Shown one piece after another: positions 5,681 to 7,608 of a stretch of 7,608 nt of DNA; the first letter of the stretch is position 1, and every line of letters starts with the position of its first letter. The position numbers and the translations under genes were made by a program. The DNA is taken from contig CALAKE010000096.1 in assembly GCA_937922775.1 (NCBI GenBank), positions 1 through 7,608 on the forward strand. The letters run 5' to 3'. This stretch comes from an uncultured bacterium (lineage in GTDB: Bacteria; Acidobacteriota; UBA890). The notes beneath the pieces are model-generated. The model ran no database searches. It saw only the letters and a list, made by a program, of their open reading frames with translations, and was not told the DNA's origin.

Positions 5681-6550
5681 TCAACCCAGCGGTTCGAGAC
5701 AGGCGGCGAGCTCCTGCTCTTCGTTGACTGAGAGATTCTGCAGCGGTGCACGCACCCCCCCGCCGTCAAAGCCACGCAACCGGGCGGCGGCCTTGACCTT
5801 GGGAACGTAGTTGCCCCTCCAGATGTAGAGGAGCGAAGGGATCATGCGCGACCACAGTTCCATTGCGCCGGTGATATCACCACTGGTGACCAGCTCGAAC
5901 AGCCGAACACTCTCGCGCGGCATGTAGTTCGCACCCCCCCAGATACACCCCTGGACCCCGGCGATGAGGCTGAACACGGTGTTGGGATCGCAACCGTTCA
6001 GCACCCTGTATCCCGTGGCGAGGTACTCCTGCTGGAGAATCAGGTCGCCGGCGCTGTCTTTGATGTAGTTGAAATGCTCGATCTGGTTCAAGCGTTTGAA
6101 TAGGTCGACCGAAATACCGATGCCGGTAGCTTGCGGGATGTTGTAGCCGATGATGTCGATTTCGATCGATGCATCGATGGCCTCGTAGAACGCAAACAAT
6201 CCGTCATCGTCTTCGGGACCTTCGAGATAGGGCGGCAGAATCATCAGAGCATCGGCGCCGAGCCCCTGAGCATGTTTGCTGCGCTCTACCAACTCATCGA
6301 ACACTAGCGCCGAGGTCTGGCAAATCAAGTTGCGGCGTCCGTTGATGCGCTTGGCGCCGAGCTCATAAAGCTGATTGCATTCCTGGTGAGTCAGGTAGGG
6401 ATGCTGCCCGGTGCCGGCGCCGAGCACTAGGCCCTGGATGCCGGCGTCGATATAGAGGTCGATCAGTTCCTCATATCGCGCATAGTCGATGCTGCCGTCG
6501 GCCTCCATCGGAGTTTGCATCGCCAGGTTGATTCCGGCTAGTTCGCTCAT
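5681..6550 (-). CDS. DapA/N-acetylneuraminate-lyase family Schiff-base aldolase
   Basis: This 289-residue cytoplasmic (beta/alpha)8-barrel enzyme belongs to the dihydrodipicolinate synthase/N-acetylneuraminate lyase family, whose members use a lysine Schiff base with pyruvate or a 2-oxo acid. The catalytic lysine is K164 (NYIKDSAGD) and the catalytic tyrosine Y136 (IGYNIP). The family GTTGE loop reads A45-G-T-G-Q49. The Arg of dihydrodipicolinate synthase in YNVPSRTG is missing (Y136-N-I-P-Q-A-T-G143), as in N-acetylneuraminate lyases. It is therefore unlikely to be the lysine-pathway DapA and more likely a catabolic aldolase or dehydratase of a 2-oxo acid. The ATG at 6550 is chosen because GAGGA lies 7 bases upstream. 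A longer reading to 6688 would overlap the carrier gene in another frame and adds an unrelated Trp/Ser-rich extension. It follows the carrier stop codon by 10 bases, consistent with uptake and cleavage in one pathway. Substrate unknown. Confidence 0.92.
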   Translation of the reverse strand: MSELAGINLAMQTPMEADGSIDYARYEELIDLYIDAGIQGLVLGAGTGQHPYLTHQECNQLYELGAKRINGRRNLICQTSALVFDELVERSKHAQGLGADALMILPPYLEGPEDDDGLFAFYEAIDASIEIDIIGYNIPQATGIGISVDLFKRLNQIEHFNYIKDSAGDLILQQEYLATGYRVLNGCDPNTVFSLIAGVQGCIWGGANYMPRESVRLFELVTSGDITGAMELWSRMIPSLLYIWRGNYVPKVKAAARLRGFDGGGVRAPLQNLSVNEEQELAACLEPLG

Positions 6551-6557
6551 GATTCCA

Positions 6558-6562
6558 TCCTC
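6558..6562 (-). promoter_or_regulatory. Ribosome-binding site overlapping the carrier stop codon
   Basis: On the minus strand TGAGGATGG spans the end of the carrier gene. The TGA stop and the GAGGA site share bases, and the lyase ATG begins 7 bases later. This supports translational coupling and fixes the lyase start at 6550. Confidence 0.75.
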
Positions 6563-7608
6563 AGGAATATCCGATCCATACGGCCACGACCAATGCGATC
6601 GACCCCACGATCCAGATCTTGACCATGAAGGGGAGAATAAAGCGTAGCCAACGGTCGTAGGGGATGGCCGCCATGGCCAGCGCGCCAACGATTACGGCTT
6701 GGGTGGGAACCAGGATATTGCTGAACCCGTCGCCGAACTGGAAGGCCAGTACCGCTACCTGCCGGGTCACGCCCACGAGGTCTCCCAAGGGCGCCATGAT
6801 CGGCATGGTGACATAGGCCTGACCGGTACCCGAGGGGATGAAGAAGTTGGCGAGGCTCTGCACGAAGAACATCCCCACGGCGGAAACGGCCCCCGGAAGC
6901 TCCTGCAGTGGAAGACTGATGCCGTGGACGATCGAGTCGACGATGCCCCCCTCGTTCAACACGACCTGGATGCCCCGGGCTACGCCGATCATGAGAGCGA
7001 CGCTCGTGAGCTCCGTTGCGCCCACGCCGAACGCCACCGCTGTGCGGTCCGGGCTCAAGCGGGCGATGATGGCGATGACCACCGCGAGAGCGATGAACAC
7101 TGCTCCCATCTCGATCAGATACCAGTGCCACTTGCTCAGCCCGTAGACGAGAAGGATCAGAGCGATACCGGCAGCGGCAAGGACGAGCTTCTGGGTGGTG
7201 GTCATCGGGGGATGGTTTGCACCGGCCTCCCCTCCCCGGCCACCGGCCATCGATACCCCTTCGGGCGCGCTTACGTCGGCCACCAGGCTCGCATCCGGAT
7301 CCTGCCCTACCTTCTTGGCATATGACCAGACGTGGTGAATTCCTATCGGCAGGAAGACGACAAAGAGCACCATGCGGTACCAGAGCCCAGATGCGGGCTG
7401 AAGTCCGGCGATGTCCTGGGCGAGAAGAACGGTAAAGGGGTTGATGAGGGCTACGCCGTAACCAACGCCATACCCGACCATGATGATCCCGACGGCCGTG
7501 ATCCTGTCGTAACCGAGGGCAAGGGCCAAGGTGATGAGGACCGGTACGAAGGGGAAATACTCTTCACCGAATCCAATGGTGCTCGATCCAATAGCGAACA
7601 GGGCAGTT
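6561..7608 (-). CDS. YfcC/DcuC-type carboxylate or amino-acid carrier (5' end outside window)
   Basis: This polytopic inner-membrane carrier of the YfcC (DcuC-like, ion-transporter superfamily) type was given by relatives roles in C4-dicarboxylate or basic amino-acid exchange. The frame is open from 7608 without a start. The TTG at 7529 is inside the gene, because upstream codons continue the family sequence (FAIGSSTIGFGEEYFPF). About 348 codons are present, with roughly the N-terminal quarter to third missing. Recognisable segments are A-L-G-Y-D-R, I-N-P-F (7438-7449 region), V-A-R-G-I-Q-V-V-L-N, and the strongest family mark N-F-F-I-P-S-G-T-G-Q with T-M-P-I-M-A-P-L (about 6780-6848), followed by F-G-D-G-F-S-N. 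A hydrophilic loop sits around 7190-7290. It is the first visible gene of the unit and overlaps the lyase ribosome site, so it probably imports the lyase pathway substrate. Exact substrate cannot be read. Confidence 0.92.
   Translation of the reverse strand, partial: TALFAIGSSTIGFGEEYFPFVPVLITLALALGYDRITAVGIIMVGYGVGYGVALINPFTVLLAQDIAGLQPASGLWYRMVLFVVFLPIGIHHVWSYAKKVGQDPDASLVADVSAPEGVSMAGGRGGEAGANHPPMTTTQKLVLAAAGIALILLVYGLSKWHWYLIEMGAVFIALAVVIAIIARLSPDRTAVAFGVGATELTSVALMIGVARGIQVVLNEGGIVDSIVHGISLPLQELPGAVSAVGMFFVQSLANFFIPSGTGQAYVTMPIMAPLGDLVGVTRQVAVLAFQFGDGFSNILVPTQAVIVGALAMAAIPYDRWLRFILPFMVKIWIVGSIALVVAVWIGYS

Noticed and set aside
6551..6688. 46-residue N-terminal extension of the lyase starting at 6688
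   Set aside because: It overlaps the carrier gene in another frame and has an odd Trp/Ser-rich composition. The ATG at 6550 has a good ribosome site and begins at the usual family N-terminus.
7527..7529. TTG as the start of the carrier gene
   Set aside because: The frame continues upstream to the window edge with conserved family sequence, so the true start is outside the window.

Overview
This is an accessory metabolic stretch of a GC-rich genome (roughly 60% G+C by eye). It is almost certainly bacterial: Shine-Dalgarno sequences are clear, genes are tightly spaced, and one gene carries a lipoprotein signal peptide, which with the overall gene content fits a Gram-negative organism. I cannot place it to genus. 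I see no rRNA, tRNA, CRISPR array, transposase, integrase or phage gene. Eight protein genes cover nearly all of the window, and two of them run off its ends.

Left block, minus strand: a short-chain dehydrogenase/reductase (SDR, 593-1348) is followed by the first 170 codons of a PLP-dependent threonine/serine dehydratase-type enzyme (1-510, cut by the window edge). The 82-base gap between them holds a perfect 8-bp inverted repeat. Middle block, plus strand: an iron-sulfur flavoprotein of the NADPH-dependent FMN reductase family (1578-2159) is followed 60 bases later by a 12-helix major facilitator transporter (2220-3602). Its N-terminal half resembles the organophosphate:phosphate antiporter group. 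Right block, minus strand, in transcription order: a YfcC/DcuC-type carboxylate or amino-acid carrier (6561 to beyond 7608), a DapA/N-acetylneuraminate-lyase family aldolase (5681-6550), a lipoprotein with a formylglycine-generating-enzyme-like (SUMF1/FGE) domain that lacks the catalytic cysteines (4454-5587), and a second SDR (3690-4445).

The right block looks like one transcription unit. Carrier to lyase and FGE-lipoprotein to SDR are separated by only 10 and 8 untranslated bases, and in both cases the ribosome-binding site overlaps the upstream stop codon. A reasonable inference is uptake and catabolism of a small hydroxy, keto or amino acid: import by the carrier, oxidation or reduction by an SDR, and retro-aldol cleavage or dehydration by the Schiff-base lyase. 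The left-hand SDR and dehydratase could be a second arm of the same catabolism. Substrates cannot be read from the sequence. The least expected elements are the cysteine-less FGE-like lipoprotein inside a catabolic operon and the lyase whose active-site signature departs from dihydrodipicolinate synthase. I do not see convincing evidence of a wholly new defence or mobile system.
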